The notes beneath the pieces were generated by a model. The model was not told the origin of the DNA. It saw nothing but the letters and a program-made list of their open reading frames with translations, and ran no database searches. DNA of 64,000 nucleotides, taken from Oscillospiraceae bacterium (lineage in GTDB: Bacteria > Bacillota > Clostridia > Oscillospirales > Ruminococcaceae). The translations under genes were made by a program, and so were the position numbers. The stretch is taken from positions 62,001 to 126,000 of the forward strand of contig WRLY01000005.1 in NCBI GenBank assembly GCA_009776305.1, read 5' to 3'. Positions 8,990-17,631 of this stretch are shown here, one piece after another (the first letter of the stretch is position 1; each line of letters starts with the position of its first letter).

Positions 8990-9010
8990 GGGCGAATCTT
9001 GTGTTCGCCC
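8987..9010. repeat. TAGGGGC-type short palindrome, copy 1
   Basis: GGGCGAA (8990-8996), loop TCTTGTG, TTCGCCC (9004-9010) form a perfect 7-bp stem headed by TAG. The same layout (TAGGGGC..., a CTTGTG loop and a GC stem) recurs at 10511-10534, with looser relatives at 36836 and 44736. It supplies the greA stop codon. Confidence 0.6.
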
Positions 9011-9043
9011 GCAGGCAAATAAACAACAAAAGGATATAAATAT

Positions 9044-10465
9044 ATGGACGATAATAATGTTAATTTAACTGCAGAAGAAATAACCGCCGATTTAAGCGAG
9101 CAAAACCGAATTCGCCTTGAAAAGCTGACCGAGCTTAAAAGCGCGGGTTTGAATCCTTATGAAATCACCAAATTTCCGTTAGACGCCAAAAATACCGATA
9201 TAACCGATAATTTTGAGGAATTTGAGAACAAAGACGTTTGTATTGCGGGTCGGATTATGAGCTGGCGGGATATGGGTAAGGCGAATTTCATAGATATTCG
9301 TGACGCTTCGGGCAGGATGCAGGTTTATATTAAATCTAATGAAATAGGCGAGGAAAACTTCAGACTTTTCAAGAAGTGGGATTTAGGCGACATAATAGGT
9401 GTGAAAGGCTTTGTGTTCAGGACTAAAAGGGGTGAAATTTCGGTACACGCCAAGGAAATTACCCTGCTTACAAAATCGCTGTTGCCGCTACCTGAAAAAT
9501 GGCATGGACTAAAGGATAAAGAAGAACGCTACAGAAAACGTTATCTTGACCTGATTGCCAACCCCGAAGTAAAAGATGTTTTCATGACCCGCACCAAGAT
9601 TCTGCGTGAAATACGAAATTATCTTGATGGCTTAGGATTCGCGGAGGTTGACACGCCTGTTTTGCATACCGTATCAATCGGCGCGGCGGCAAGACCGTTC
9701 ATCACCCACCACAATACCCTTGATATACAGATGTTTCTGCGGATTGAAACCGAACTTTATTTAAAAAAGCTGATAGTGGGCGGGTTTGACAAGGTTTATG
9801 AGGTCGGACGCATTTTCCGTAACGAGGGTATGGACAGTACCCACAACCCGGAATTCACCTCAATTGAGCTTTATCAGGCGTATACCGATTATTTCGGCTT
9901 AATGGATTTAATCGAGGACATGCACAGGAAACTCTGCGTTTCAATTTGCGGTAGCGATACTATTGTATACAGAGGAGTGGAAATCGCCCTCGGAAAGCCC
10001 TGGAAACGCATGACAATGCGGGAGGCAGTGAAACAATACACCGGAAAAAGCGGCGTTTCGGGCAATGAGCTGATTGCCTTGTTTGAGGAATTTGTCGAGC
10101 CTGAATTGATTCAGCCGACCATTATATACGATTATCCGATTGAAAATTCGCCGCTTGCCAAACGTAAAGCTGATGACCCTATGTTTACCGAACGGTTTGA
10201 ATATTTCATTAACGCTACGGAATTCGGGAACGCGTTTTCGGAATTAAACGACCCTATTGACCAGCGCGAGCGGTTTACAAAGCAGGTTGAGGAACGAAAA
10301 AAGCAAGGGATAAACGCGCAGTTAGATGAAGATTTTCTGACCGCGCTTGAATATGGTCTGCCGCCGACGGGAGGACTTGGGCTTGGCTTGGACAGGCTTG
10401 TAATGCTTTTAACCGACAGCGCGTCGATTAGGGATGTGCTTTTATTTCCGACGATGAAGCCGTAG
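9044..10465 (+). CDS. lysS: Lysyl-tRNA synthetase, class II
   Basis: A 473-residue class II synthetase. The N-terminal OB-fold anticodon-binding domain (residues ~50-155, with VCIAGRIMSWRDMGKANFID) is followed by the catalytic core. Motif 2 is FRNEGMDSTHNPEFTSIE and motif 3 is GGLGLGLDRLVMLL. GKPWKRMTM is a typical LysS segment. It charges tRNA-Lys in the cytoplasm. AAAGGA lies 11 bases before the ATG. The length is a little shorter than the ~490-500 of many LysS proteins. It is probably co-transcribed with greA. No T-box leader is seen in the 54-base gap. Confidence 0.96.
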   Translation: MDDNNVNLTAEEITADLSEQNRIRLEKLTELKSAGLNPYEITKFPLDAKNTDITDNFEEFENKDVCIAGRIMSWRDMGKANFIDIRDASGRMQVYIKSNEIGEENFRLFKKWDLGDIIGVKGFVFRTKRGEISVHAKEITLLTKSLLPLPEKWHGLKDKEERYRKRYLDLIANPEVKDVFMTRTKILREIRNYLDGLGFAEVDTPVLHTVSIGAAARPFITHHNTLDIQMFLRIETELYLKKLIVGGFDKVYEVGRIFRNEGMDSTHNPEFTSIELYQAYTDYFGLMDLIEDMHRKLCVSICGSDTIVYRGVEIALGKPWKRMTMREAVKQYTGKSGVSGNELIALFEEFVEPELIQPTIIYDYPIENSPLAKRKADDPMFTERFEYFINATEFGNAFSELNDPIDQRERFTKQVEERKKQGINAQLDEDFLTALEYGLPPTGGLGLGLDRLVMLLTDSASIRDVLLFPTMKP

Positions 10466-10510
10466 GACGGGGAATTTATATTTTGCAGGGTTGTAATCAT
10501 CACGCGACTG

Positions 10511-10534
10511 TAGGGGCAGACCTTGTGTCTGCCC
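10511..10534. repeat. TAGGGGC-type short palindrome, copy 2
   Basis: GGGCAGAC (10514-10521), loop CTTGT, GTCTGCCC (10527-10534) form a perfect 8-bp stem after TAG, very similar to the copy at the end of greA. The 130-base gap between lysS and the next gene consists mostly of this element and its flanks; a GCGGGCAAA-like tail at 10561 also resembles the tail of copy 1. Confidence 0.6.
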
Positions 10535-10595
10535 GAAAAAGCCAACGCCCCGTATTACCCTGCGGGCAAACACTAAAATAACAGGAAGTAAACCT

Positions 10596-11348
10596 ATGTC
10601 AACAAACGATAAACGCGAGCTTTTGAAACTAAAGCAGGGCTTGATTGAGGACAGTGAAATTATCCATAAGGAAGAACGTGAAAAGGTTAAGCTTCACGGT
10701 AAGAAGTGGGTTGAAAACTTTTTTTATCACCACAAAGTCGCTATTTTTGTTGTGCTGTTTTTAACCCTGCTCGGGACTTTATTTATAATTGAGGCTGTCA
10801 CTAAAAAAAGAGCCGATATAGATTTTTTGTTTGTGACTTCGACCAGGGAAGCCAATATTTTAATGCACGATTATAATTATATAATAGGCGAGGCGATTGG
10901 CTTATTCTGTCCTGACTTTGACAATAACGGTTATGTTTACGCGCAAAGCTTTCCTGTGAATCTTTTTGAAGATTCTGACGCAAATATGATTATTACTAAT
11001 CAGACCAAGCTTTTCGGGGAAATACAAATGGGGACGTCAAGACTCATTTTGGCTGACAGACGGGCTTTTGAAATTATTATAGGCATTGAGCATAGTTTTG
11101 AAGATGTTTTTGTTAATTTAAGCCGACTTTATCCCTACAATGACAATATAACCGACAGTGTTTTTTTTGAGGTTCGCGGAAGTGAATTTGCTACGGTGGC
11201 GGGTATTGAAGAAATCGTTCCCGATGATATGTATTTCGCGGTACTCTCGGTGAATTTGGAAAAGGATAAGGCGCGACAGGCGCACGAGCGCGCTCTCGCG
11301 GTTTTGGACAACATTGTCAACGGTAAAATTACGGCAATTGACAATTGA
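10596..11348 (+). CDS. Uncharacterised bitopic membrane protein
   Basis: 250 residues; no named family recognised. Residues 1-45 are charged and cytoplasmic, with KEEREKVKLHGKKW. One strong transmembrane helix follows (about 49-66, VAIFVVLFLTLLGTLFI). The remaining ~180 residues would lie outside the cell and show no lipobox, catalytic motif or repeat. The positive residues before the helix support an N-in topology. AGGAAG lies before the ATG. It follows lysS and a palindromic repeat and ends at a hairpin; no functional link to its neighbours is evident. Confidence 0.7.
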   Translation: MSTNDKRELLKLKQGLIEDSEIIHKEEREKVKLHGKKWVENFFYHHKVAIFVVLFLTLLGTLFIIEAVTKKRADIDFLFVTSTREANILMHDYNYIIGEAIGLFCPDFDNNGYVYAQSFPVNLFEDSDANMIITNQTKLFGEIQMGTSRLILADRRAFEIIIGIEHSFEDVFVNLSRLYPYNDNITDSVFFEVRGSEFATVAGIEEIVPDDMYFAVLSVNLEKDKARQAHERALAVLDNIVNGKITAIDN

Positions 11349-11353
11349 TGTAA

Positions 11354-11381
11354 AAAAAGCGGAACGGTTATGAACCGTTCC
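11354..11381. terminator. Bidirectional intrinsic terminator
   Basis: GGAACGGTT (11361-11369), loop ATG, AACCGTTCC (11373-11381) is a perfect 9-bp stem. On the minus strand it is followed at once by GC and seven T residues (11354-11360 on the plus strand), an ideal terminator for the small minus-strand gene. On the plus strand the T-tract is about 12 bases away and weaker. Confidence 0.8.
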
Positions 11382-11400
11382 CTGTATTGATATTTTTTGA

Positions 11401-11583
11401 TTATTTTTGGTTTTGATTAACCTCGCTTTGGGTGAATTCCGCGTCGTCATCAAGGCGGTGCATAACCGTTCCGTCGCGGGTTATATAATCGTTTACAACG
11501 TAGTTTGTAAAACGTGGGATGACGTCCTTGTCGGGTTTTATACGCGCTTTGTTCCCGTGAAGGAATTTCTTGTTATTATTCAT
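11401..11583 (-). CDS. Small conserved-looking hypothetical protein (60 aa)
   Basis: 60 residues starting MNNNKKFLHG and ending EFTQSEVNQNQK, highly charged and without membrane segments. I favour this strand over the overlapping plus-strand frame because GAGGT precedes the ATG, the stop is followed 20 bases later by an excellent minus-strand terminator, and its layout (a basic N-terminus, then IPRFTNYVV, DGT, and an acidic tail) loosely resembles the 62-residue protein at 60144-60332. Function unknown. It is divergent from the membrane protein gene at 11653. Confidence 0.6.
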   Translation of the reverse strand: MNNNKKFLHGNKARIKPDKDVIPRFTNYVVNDYITRDGTVMHRLDDDAEFTQSEVNQNQK

Positions 11584-11652
11584 AATCTACCTCAAATGCG
11601 TTTTGTCGGCGGTTTCGCCGGTGTAATTATTTTTTTCCGAAAGGTTTAATAT

Positions 11653-12177
11653 ATGCAAAGGAAATCTTTTTTAAAACTTTTTTTGGAAACCATGAGCTAC
11701 GTTCTTGCCGGAAACATATTGGCGCTTGTAGTTACAATCACATTAGCCGGCTTTTCGGCGGAAAATAATATTATAATGGGAATCGCGGCGTTTTTAAGCG
11801 TTACGCTTTTTTTAACCTTTATGTTCAGTGCGGCTCACAAGGACGGCGAGCAGGAAAGAAAGCTTATAACTCGCAATCAAATTGAAACGCCCGAACCCAA
11901 CAAATGGTTTTTTATAGGAATCATCGTTTGGCTTTTGCTGTGTATACCTTGTATTGCATTGATTTTTTCCCCGGGTTTTTTGAATATTTTCAGGTTTGTT
12001 ATGGCGTCGGTTATGGCTTTGTCGTTTTTAATTGAGGATTGGAAATTTGCGCCATTTGTCTATATGGGAGTCTATGCGCTTACGCCCGTTGCTTGCAGAC
12101 TGGGGCATTATATAGGATTTTATGAAAAATGGTCTGTTGACGGTCTTGTTTATAAAAATAAGGGTAAAGAAAAATAA
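11653..12177 (+). CDS. Polytopic membrane protein, unknown function
   Basis: 174 residues with about four hydrophobic helices: two near the N-terminus (MSYVLAGNILALVVTITLA and IIMGIAAFLSVTLFLTFMF), then FFIGIIVWLLLCIPCIALIF and a weaker FRFVMASVMALSFLI / FVYMGVYALTPVA pair after a charged loop. The C-terminus is lysine-rich and probably cytoplasmic. No family recognised. It stands alone between a divergent small gene and a strong terminator. Confidence 0.65.
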   Translation: MQRKSFLKLFLETMSYVLAGNILALVVTITLAGFSAENNIIMGIAAFLSVTLFLTFMFSAAHKDGEQERKLITRNQIETPEPNKWFFIGIIVWLLLCIPCIALIFSPGFLNIFRFVMASVMALSFLIEDWKFAPFVYMGVYALTPVACRLGHYIGFYEKWSVDGLVYKNKGKEK

Positions 12178-12218
12178 AAAGAATCGCATTATCTTTTTTA
12201 GATAATGCGATTCTTTTT
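12176..12218. terminator. Bidirectional terminator between convergent genes
   Basis: GAATCGCATTATCT (12181-12194), loop TTTTT, AGATAATGCGATTC (12200-12213) is a perfect 14-bp stem with an A-tract before it and a T-tract after it. It can terminate both the membrane-protein gene and pilT, whose stop codon lies at its edge. Confidence 0.9.
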
Positions 12219-13272
12219 ATTTTATTGAAAGTTTATTGGACATTGTAACCCTGTCGTCGGCGTAAAACAGCGCGACCTCATTTGTAATTAAGCCTCTGCG
12301 GTGGTAATCAAGTATTACGTCGTCCATTAAGCACATTCCGGCGCTTTTCCCCTGCTGAATTGCGGTTTCAAGCTGAAAGGCTTTGTTGGCACGGATTATA
12401 TTCCTTACGGCGTCTGTTCCCACTAAAATTTCTAAGGCGGCTATTCTGCCCGAGCCGTCTTTCAGCGGGAGAAGAGACTGGCTTATAACACATTCCAAAA
12501 TCTGGGAAAGCTGTACCGTTGTTTGTTGCTGAAGCTCGGCGGGACCGGCGTCAACAATTCGGTTTACAGCGCGAACAGCACCTCTTGTATGGATTGTAGC
12601 CAATACCAAGTGTCCTGTTTCCGCCGCTGTTACGGCAAGCTGCATGGTTTCATAATCGCGCATTTCACCGACTAAAATAACGTCGGGGTCTTCGCGCAGG
12701 GCACTACGCAAAGCGTCCTGAAAGGATTTTGTGTCTCTGCCGATTTCCCTTTGGTGAATAGTGGCTAACTTCGGCTCGTAGCGGTATTCCACAGGGTCTT
12801 CAAGGGTTATTATGTGACAGGGTCTGGTGCTGTTTATATAGTCAATCATAACTGATAATGTGGTGGTTTTACCGCTTCCCGTCATTCCCGTGACAAGGAT
12901 TAATCCGCTTTTTTTGCCTGCCAAATCTTTAATGACCGACGGCAATCCCAATTCCTCAATCGTCGGCACGGTATTATTAAGTAAACGAATCGCGCAGGCT
13001 ACCTTACCCATGTGGCGGTAGACATTAGCACGCTGACGGCTACCGGTGCTTAATTCAAACGCGAAATCTACATCGTTGCCGGCAATAAAACTTTCCTCCT
13101 GTTGAGCGTTCAGCAGGGATATAATCATGCGCTTGGTAATAGGTATATTATTTAGCTCTTCAATTTGGCTCAAATCTCCGTTTATACGAAACACAGGGGG
13201 CAAATCGGCGGTCAGGTGAATGTCGGAAGCGTTTTTTTCCCTTGCTATCATTATAAAATCTTCAAAAGTCAT
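12217..13272 (-). CDS. pilT: PilT-type twitching/retraction ATPase
   Basis: A 351-residue secretion-superfamily ATPase. An N-terminal PAS-like domain (SDIHLTADLPPVFRINGDL) is followed by Walker A GMTGSGKTTT, the Asp box (IITLEDPVEY), Walker B (DPDVILVGEMRD) and the His box (TGHLVLATIHT), all PilT hallmarks. It hydrolyses ATP to depolymerise type IV pili in systems that have them. No pilin, pilB or pilC gene lies in the window, so it is an orphan here; lone pilT genes occur in Clostridia and the partners may be elsewhere. GAAAGGAAA precedes the ATG. The leader holds a multi-branched hairpin element. Confidence 0.92.
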   Translation of the reverse strand: MTFEDFIMIAREKNASDIHLTADLPPVFRINGDLSQIEELNNIPITKRMIISLLNAQQEESFIAGNDVDFAFELSTGSRQRANVYRHMGKVACAIRLLNNTVPTIEELGLPSVIKDLAGKKSGLILVTGMTGSGKTTTLSVMIDYINSTRPCHIITLEDPVEYRYEPKLATIHQREIGRDTKSFQDALRSALREDPDVILVGEMRDYETMQLAVTAAETGHLVLATIHTRGAVRAVNRIVDAGPAELQQQTTVQLSQILECVISQSLLPLKDGSGRIAALEILVGTDAVRNIIRANKAFQLETAIQQGKSAGMCLMDDVILDYHRRGLITNEVALFYADDRVTMSNKLSIK

Positions 13273-13296
13273 ATATTGTTTCCTTTCTCGGTTACT

Positions 13297-13399
13297 TTAT
13301 CGGCTACACCGATAGCCCCCTTGCTTTTTAAAATTAAGTGAAAAGCAAGGAACGAATTCCTGCGGAAATTCGTTGGGGTCTTGATTAAGTGGGGGGCTA
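13297..13399. repeat. Multi-branched palindromic element upstream of pilT
   Basis: The cobU-pilT gap (13273-13396) is almost wholly palindromic. Stems: TATCGG/CCGATA (13298-13303/13309-13314); CCTTGCTTTT/AAAAGCAAGG (13319-13328/13341-13350); AACGAATT plus CC with GG plus AATTCGTT (13351-13360/13364-13374, one bulged base); and an enclosing TAGCCCCC/GGGGGCTA (13313-13320/13392-13399) that includes the cobU stop codon. ATTAAGTG occurs twice (13333 and 13384). It may be a MITE-like repeat or a structured pilT leader. Confidence 0.6.
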
Positions 13400-13945
13400 A
13401 ATCCCCTTTATTTTAAAAGGTACGCCGCTTGTCGAAAGATAAACGTCGGTGCTTATATTGGCGATTCTCTGATTGACGTTACCCAATATTTCTCTGAAAT
13501 ATCGCTGGTCTTTATCAAGGGGCGTAGGTCCGAAACCAAGCTCGGTGGATATAATAAGCAGGTTTGCGTTGGCGTCTCTCACAAAGTCAATCAACTCAGA
13601 GATGTCTTTGATTGCCTGTTTTTCAATATCCCGCTTTACCTCGTCGTCCATATCCTCAATGTTGGGGCATATTTTAGATTTAACCTTATTTACATAAGCG
13701 CCTAAGTTATCCAAAATAGTAAATTTACGCCCGGTAACCATAGAAATCAGGTCTTCCGCCCCCGTCGCTATGTCCCATGTGACGTCGTTCTTTTCGCAAT
13801 TATACTCAATCCTTTTTTTGGTTTCCTCGTCTATATGTTTGGATATAAACATATACAAAACGTTGTCGCACGAAGCGAAGTAGCTTATAGCACAGCGTGA
13901 TTTACCGCTTGCCGCTCCCCCTGTGATAAAGGTTATTTTTGACAT
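13397..13945 (-). CDS. CobU-like adenosylcobinamide kinase/guanylyltransferase
   Basis: 182 residues. The N-terminal P-loop FITGGAASGKSRCA replaces the usual GGARSGKS. The conserved C-terminal CobU tail is clear: ISTELGFGPTPLDKDQRYFR, then GNVNQRIANI. CobU phosphorylates adenosylcobinamide and adds GMP in the nucleotide-loop assembly of B12. However, the DCLTLW region is DNLGAYVNK, and the guanylylation-site histidine is uncertain (HIDEETKKR may contain it). No other cobalamin gene lies nearby. It could be a true CobU for salvage or a diverged P-loop relative. The start follows AAGGAA. Confidence 0.75.
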   Translation of the reverse strand: MSKITFITGGAASGKSRCAISYFASCDNVLYMFISKHIDEETKKRIEYNCEKNDVTWDIATGAEDLISMVTGRKFTILDNLGAYVNKVKSKICPNIEDMDDEVKRDIEKQAIKDISELIDFVRDANANLLIISTELGFGPTPLDKDQRYFREILGNVNQRIANISTDVYLSTSGVPFKIKGI

Positions 13946-14106
13946 TATATACAGTTCCTTTCTGTTAATATAATATTTGATTTGTTTTTATTATATCACA
14001 CTAATAATTATTTTGCAAGACAGAATTTATTAAATTATACCAAAAAAAACCTATTGTTGTCAAGATTTTTGTTCAAAATATTTATCGCAATCTATAAAAT
14101 ATAGCA

Positions 14107-14143
14107 AATCTGCTTTAAAATCGTGACAACTTTAAAGCAGATT
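14107..14143 (-). terminator. Probable pyc terminator
   Basis: AATCTGCTTTAAA (14107-14119) and TTTAAAGCAGATT (14131-14143) form a perfect 13-bp stem, 17 bases beyond the pyc stop. Only broken T-runs follow on the minus strand, so it may be a moderate terminator. The rest of the 214-base gap (13946-14159) is AT-rich and shows nothing else. Confidence 0.6.
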
Positions 14144-14159
14144 GACTATATTATAATTA

Positions 14160-17100
14160 TTATTTCAAAGTCGCAAGCAATTCCCCCGCTTTAACAGACT
14201 GCCCGTCACGTACAAACACCTCGTCCACAACGCCCGCAGTCATTGCTACAACGCTGGTTTCCATCTTCATGGCTTCAACAATGAACAGAAGTTGGTTTTC
14301 CTCCACAACATCGCCTTTTTTGACGTAAGTTTTGGAAACGGCGCCGGGAATACTTGAGCCGACATGTTTATTGTTGCCGATGTCGGCGTATCTCACCTGC
14401 TCTGAAGTGACCTGAATATGCTTATCTGCTACCGCCACTTCACGGCGCACGCCGTTTAACTCAAACTGCATCATTCTGGTGCCGTCGTCGTTTTCCTCAC
14501 CCTTGCCGACAAATTTTACGATTAGGGTTTTGCCCTTTTCTATGGTGATTTCGGTTGATTCCCCCTGCCTCATTCCCATGAAAAAGACGTGGGACGCCAT
14601 GCGGCTTATATCACCGAATTCTTCGCGGGCGTTGAGATAGCCGTCAAACACTTTCGGGTAAAGACACCAACTGATTGCGTCGCGCTCGGTGGGGTTTTCA
14701 ATCCTGTTTTTGAGATTTTCCTTGACTTCTTCTATGTTGATTGAAGCCAGTTCCTCTCCCGGGCGCCCTGTGAAAGGCTTTTCAGCTTTCAAAACCACCC
14801 GTTGCAAATCCTCGGGGAAACCGAATGAAGGCTGTCCCATAAGTCCCTTAAAGTAGCTTACGACCGAATCGGGGAAAGTCAGCGCTTTACCCCGTGCAAC
14901 GACGTTTTCGGAGGTCAGCTCGTTTTGGGTCATGAATATTGCCATATCGCCTACCATTTTAGAGGACGGCGTGACTTTTACGATGTCGCCGAGAATTTGG
15001 TTTACCTCGACATATTTTTTCTTTACCTCGTCAAAACGGTCGCCGAGACCGAGACTTGTAACCTGCGATTTTAGATTGGTGTATTGTCCGCCCGGTATTT
15101 CAAGCTGATAGATTTCAGTTTCGGGGGTTATAATGTCGCCCTCGAATTGGCTGTAATACTGCCGCACATCAGCCCAGTAGTCGGTGAGTTTTTGCAATTC
15201 CGAAAGGTTGAAACCGGTTTCTCTTTCACTGCCTTCCAAAGCGGCGACAAGCGAATTCAACGAGGGCTGGCTGGTAAGCGAACTCATTGACGAAATGGCT
15301 GTGTCTACAATGTCAACGCCCTCTTCCGCTGCCATAAGATACGTAGCGATTTGGTTTCCGCTGGTATCATGGGAGTGCAGGTGAATGGGCAGTGAAACCG
15401 CGTCTTTAAGGGCACGAATCAGCTTTTTAGCGGCGTAGGGACGGAGTAAGCCCGACATATCCTTAATGGTGAGAATATGCGCGCCGCGCTTTTCAAGCTC
15501 CTTTGCAAAGTCAACAAAGTAATTAAGGCTGTATTTGTCACGGTCGGTATCGAGAATATTGCCGGTGTAACAGACTGTAGCGTTGGCGACTTTGCCGCTT
15601 TTTACGACTTCCTCAATTGCCAGCTCCATGTTAGGCAACCAGTTTAGGGAGTCGAATATTCTGAATATGTCGATTCCGCCCGCCGCCGCCTCTTTAATGA
15701 AAGCTTTAATTACGTTGTCGGGGTAACTGCTGTAGCCGACGGCGTTAGCGCCTCGGAAAAGCATTTGAAACGGGATATTGGGAATTCTGCGTCTTAAAAC
15801 GTCAAGCCGCTCCCAAGGGGATTCGTTCAGGAATCTGTAAGCCGTGTCAAAGGTAGCACCGCCCCACATTTCAAGCGAGAAAAGGTCTTTTAGAATATGC
15901 GCGGTCGCCGCACCGATTGAAGCCATGTCCTTAGTACGCAGTCGGGTAGCGATAAGCGACTGTTGCGCGTCACGCATGGTAGTATCTGTGATTAACAGCT
16001 TTTTCTGTGAAAGCAACCATTTGCTGAACTTTTCGGCTCCTTCTTTATCGAGAATTTGCTTTAAGCCGCCGGGGATATTATCCTTTGTATATGCGGGTCT
16101 TTTCGGCTCGGCAAAAACCGGCTTTTTTTCATTATTCGGGTTTTCAAGGGTAATTTTGCCGATATAATTGAGAACCTTGGTTTCGCGTCCTCTTGATTTT
16201 TTAAGCTCGAACAGGGCGGGTGTTTCGTCAATAAATTTAGTATGGCAGTTCCCTGAGGTAAATGTATCGTTAGTCAAAATATTTCGTAGGAATCCCGTAT
16301 TTGTCTTTACGCCGCGAATACGAACCTCTCTTACGGCACGGAGCATTTTTCTGATTGCGCCGTCAAAAGTGCGGTCGGAGGTAATGAGCTTTACGAGTAA
16401 GCTGTCGTAATAAGGGGTAATCACCGCGCCGGTGTAAGCGTTGCCCGCGTCAAGTCTAACGCCGAAACCGCCGCCGGAGCTGTAGGAAACAATTCTGCCG
16501 GTGTCAGGGGCGAAGTTGTTGGCGGGGTCTTCAGTGGTTACGCGGCTTTGGATTGAATAGCCGTATAATTTTACGTCTTCCTGGGAGGCGATTCCGATTT
16601 CAGGGTCAGAAAGCTTTGCGCCGCCCGCTATTGCGATTTGCGACTGCACAATGTCTACGCCTGTGACCATTTCTGTCACGGTATGCTCAACCTGTATGCG
16701 CGGGTTCATTTCAATAAAGTAGTGATTTCCGTATTTGTCTACAAGAAACTCTACCGTTCCCGCGTTGACGTAACCCACGGCTTTGGCGATTTTTACTGCG
16801 TCGGCATGGATTGCCGCCCGTCTTTCGTCCGAAAGGGTAAACGCGGGGGCGTATTCGACGACTTTTTGGTAACGTCTTTGTACCGAGCAGTCGCGCTCGT
16901 ATAAATGCACGATATTGCCGTGACTGTCTGCAAGAATCTGCACTTCAATATGTTTGGGCTCTTCAAGGAATTTTTCCATAAACACATCGGAGCTACCAAA
17001 AGCTTTAAGCGCTTCGCCCTGAACCATGGTAAACGAGTTCTCAAGCTCCTCTGGTTTTAAAATCAGTCTCATACCGCGCCCGCCGCCACCTGCTGCGGCT

Positions 17101-17588
17101 TTAAGAATAACGGGATAGCCGAATTTTTCGGCACATTCTTTTGCCTCTTCCACAGAAGTCAGGGGGGATTCGGTCCCTTGTATAATCGGTACACCGGCGC
17201 TGATTGCGACTTTTTTTGCGTTGAGCTTATCACCCATTTTGTTAAGCACGTCGGACGGAGGACCTATGAAAATGATTCCCGCGTCTTCACAGGCTTTGGC
17301 GAAAGAGGCGTTCTCTGAAAGAAAGCCGTAGCCGGGGTGAATCGCGTCCGCCCCCCTGCGTTTTGCAATTTTTATAATACCGGGTATATCCAAATAAGCC
17401 CCGAGAGGACTTTTGTTTTCCCCGACAAGATAGGCTTCGTCGGCTTTGGTGCGGAAGAGGGTGTATTTGTCTTCCTTTGAATAAATCGCGACGGTTTTCA
17501 GGTGCATGTCGTAGCAGGCTCTGAATATGCGAATGGCGATTTCGCCCCGGTTGGCGACAAGAACTTTTTTAATTTCTTTTTTTCCCAT
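14160..17588 (-). CDS. pyc: Pyruvate carboxylase
   Basis: A full-length 1142-residue biotin enzyme that converts pyruvate, bicarbonate and ATP to oxaloacetate. Residues ~5-455: biotin carboxylase domain (VLVANRGEIAIRIFRA; the ATP-grasp glycine loop AAGGGGRGMR; EMNPRIQVEHTVTE). Residues ~530-1000: carboxyltransferase domain (TDTTMRDAQQSLIATR, then HLHSHDTSGN with metal ligands). C-terminus: biotinyl domain with EAMKMET, the biotinylated Lys at 1108. It supplies oxaloacetate for aspartate and C4 acids. GAGGT precedes the ATG. The promoter and an array of hairpins lie in the ~190-base leader. Confidence 0.98.
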   Translation of the reverse strand: MGKKEIKKVLVANRGEIAIRIFRACYDMHLKTVAIYSKEDKYTLFRTKADEAYLVGENKSPLGAYLDIPGIIKIAKRRGADAIHPGYGFLSENASFAKACEDAGIIFIGPPSDVLNKMGDKLNAKKVAISAGVPIIQGTESPLTSVEEAKECAEKFGYPVILKAAAGGGGRGMRLILKPEELENSFTMVQGEALKAFGSSDVFMEKFLEEPKHIEVQILADSHGNIVHLYERDCSVQRRYQKVVEYAPAFTLSDERRAAIHADAVKIAKAVGYVNAGTVEFLVDKYGNHYFIEMNPRIQVEHTVTEMVTGVDIVQSQIAIAGGAKLSDPEIGIASQEDVKLYGYSIQSRVTTEDPANNFAPDTGRIVSYSSGGGFGVRLDAGNAYTGAVITPYYDSLLVKLITSDRTFDGAIRKMLRAVREVRIRGVKTNTGFLRNILTNDTFTSGNCHTKFIDETPALFELKKSRGRETKVLNYIGKITLENPNNEKKPVFAEPKRPAYTKDNIPGGLKQILDKEGAEKFSKWLLSQKKLLITDTTMRDAQQSLIATRLRTKDMASIGAATAHILKDLFSLEMWGGATFDTAYRFLNESPWERLDVLRRRIPNIPFQMLFRGANAVGYSSYPDNVIKAFIKEAAAGGIDIFRIFDSLNWLPNMELAIEEVVKSGKVANATVCYTGNILDTDRDKYSLNYFVDFAKELEKRGAHILTIKDMSGLLRPYAAKKLIRALKDAVSLPIHLHSHDTSGNQIATYLMAAEEGVDIVDTAISSMSSLTSQPSLNSLVAALEGSERETGFNLSELQKLTDYWADVRQYYSQFEGDIITPETEIYQLEIPGGQYTNLKSQVTSLGLGDRFDEVKKKYVEVNQILGDIVKVTPSSKMVGDMAIFMTQNELTSENVVARGKALTFPDSVVSYFKGLMGQPSFGFPEDLQRVVLKAEKPFTGRPGEELASINIEEVKENLKNRIENPTERDAISWCLYPKVFDGYLNAREEFGDISRMASHVFFMGMRQGESTEITIEKGKTLIVKFVGKGEENDDGTRMMQFELNGVRREVAVADKHIQVTSEQVRYADIGNNKHVGSSIPGAVSKTYVKKGDVVEENQLLFIVEAMKMETSVVAMTAGVVDEVFVRDGQSVKAGELLATLK

Positions 17589-17631
17589 TTTCGTACCTCG
17601 TTAAAAAGATTTTTTATTATATAAATCAGCT

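Noticed and set aside
11407-11649. 80-codon plus-strand ORF opposite the small gene at 11401-11583
   Set aside because: No ribosome-binding site; the minus-strand reading has a site and a matching terminator.
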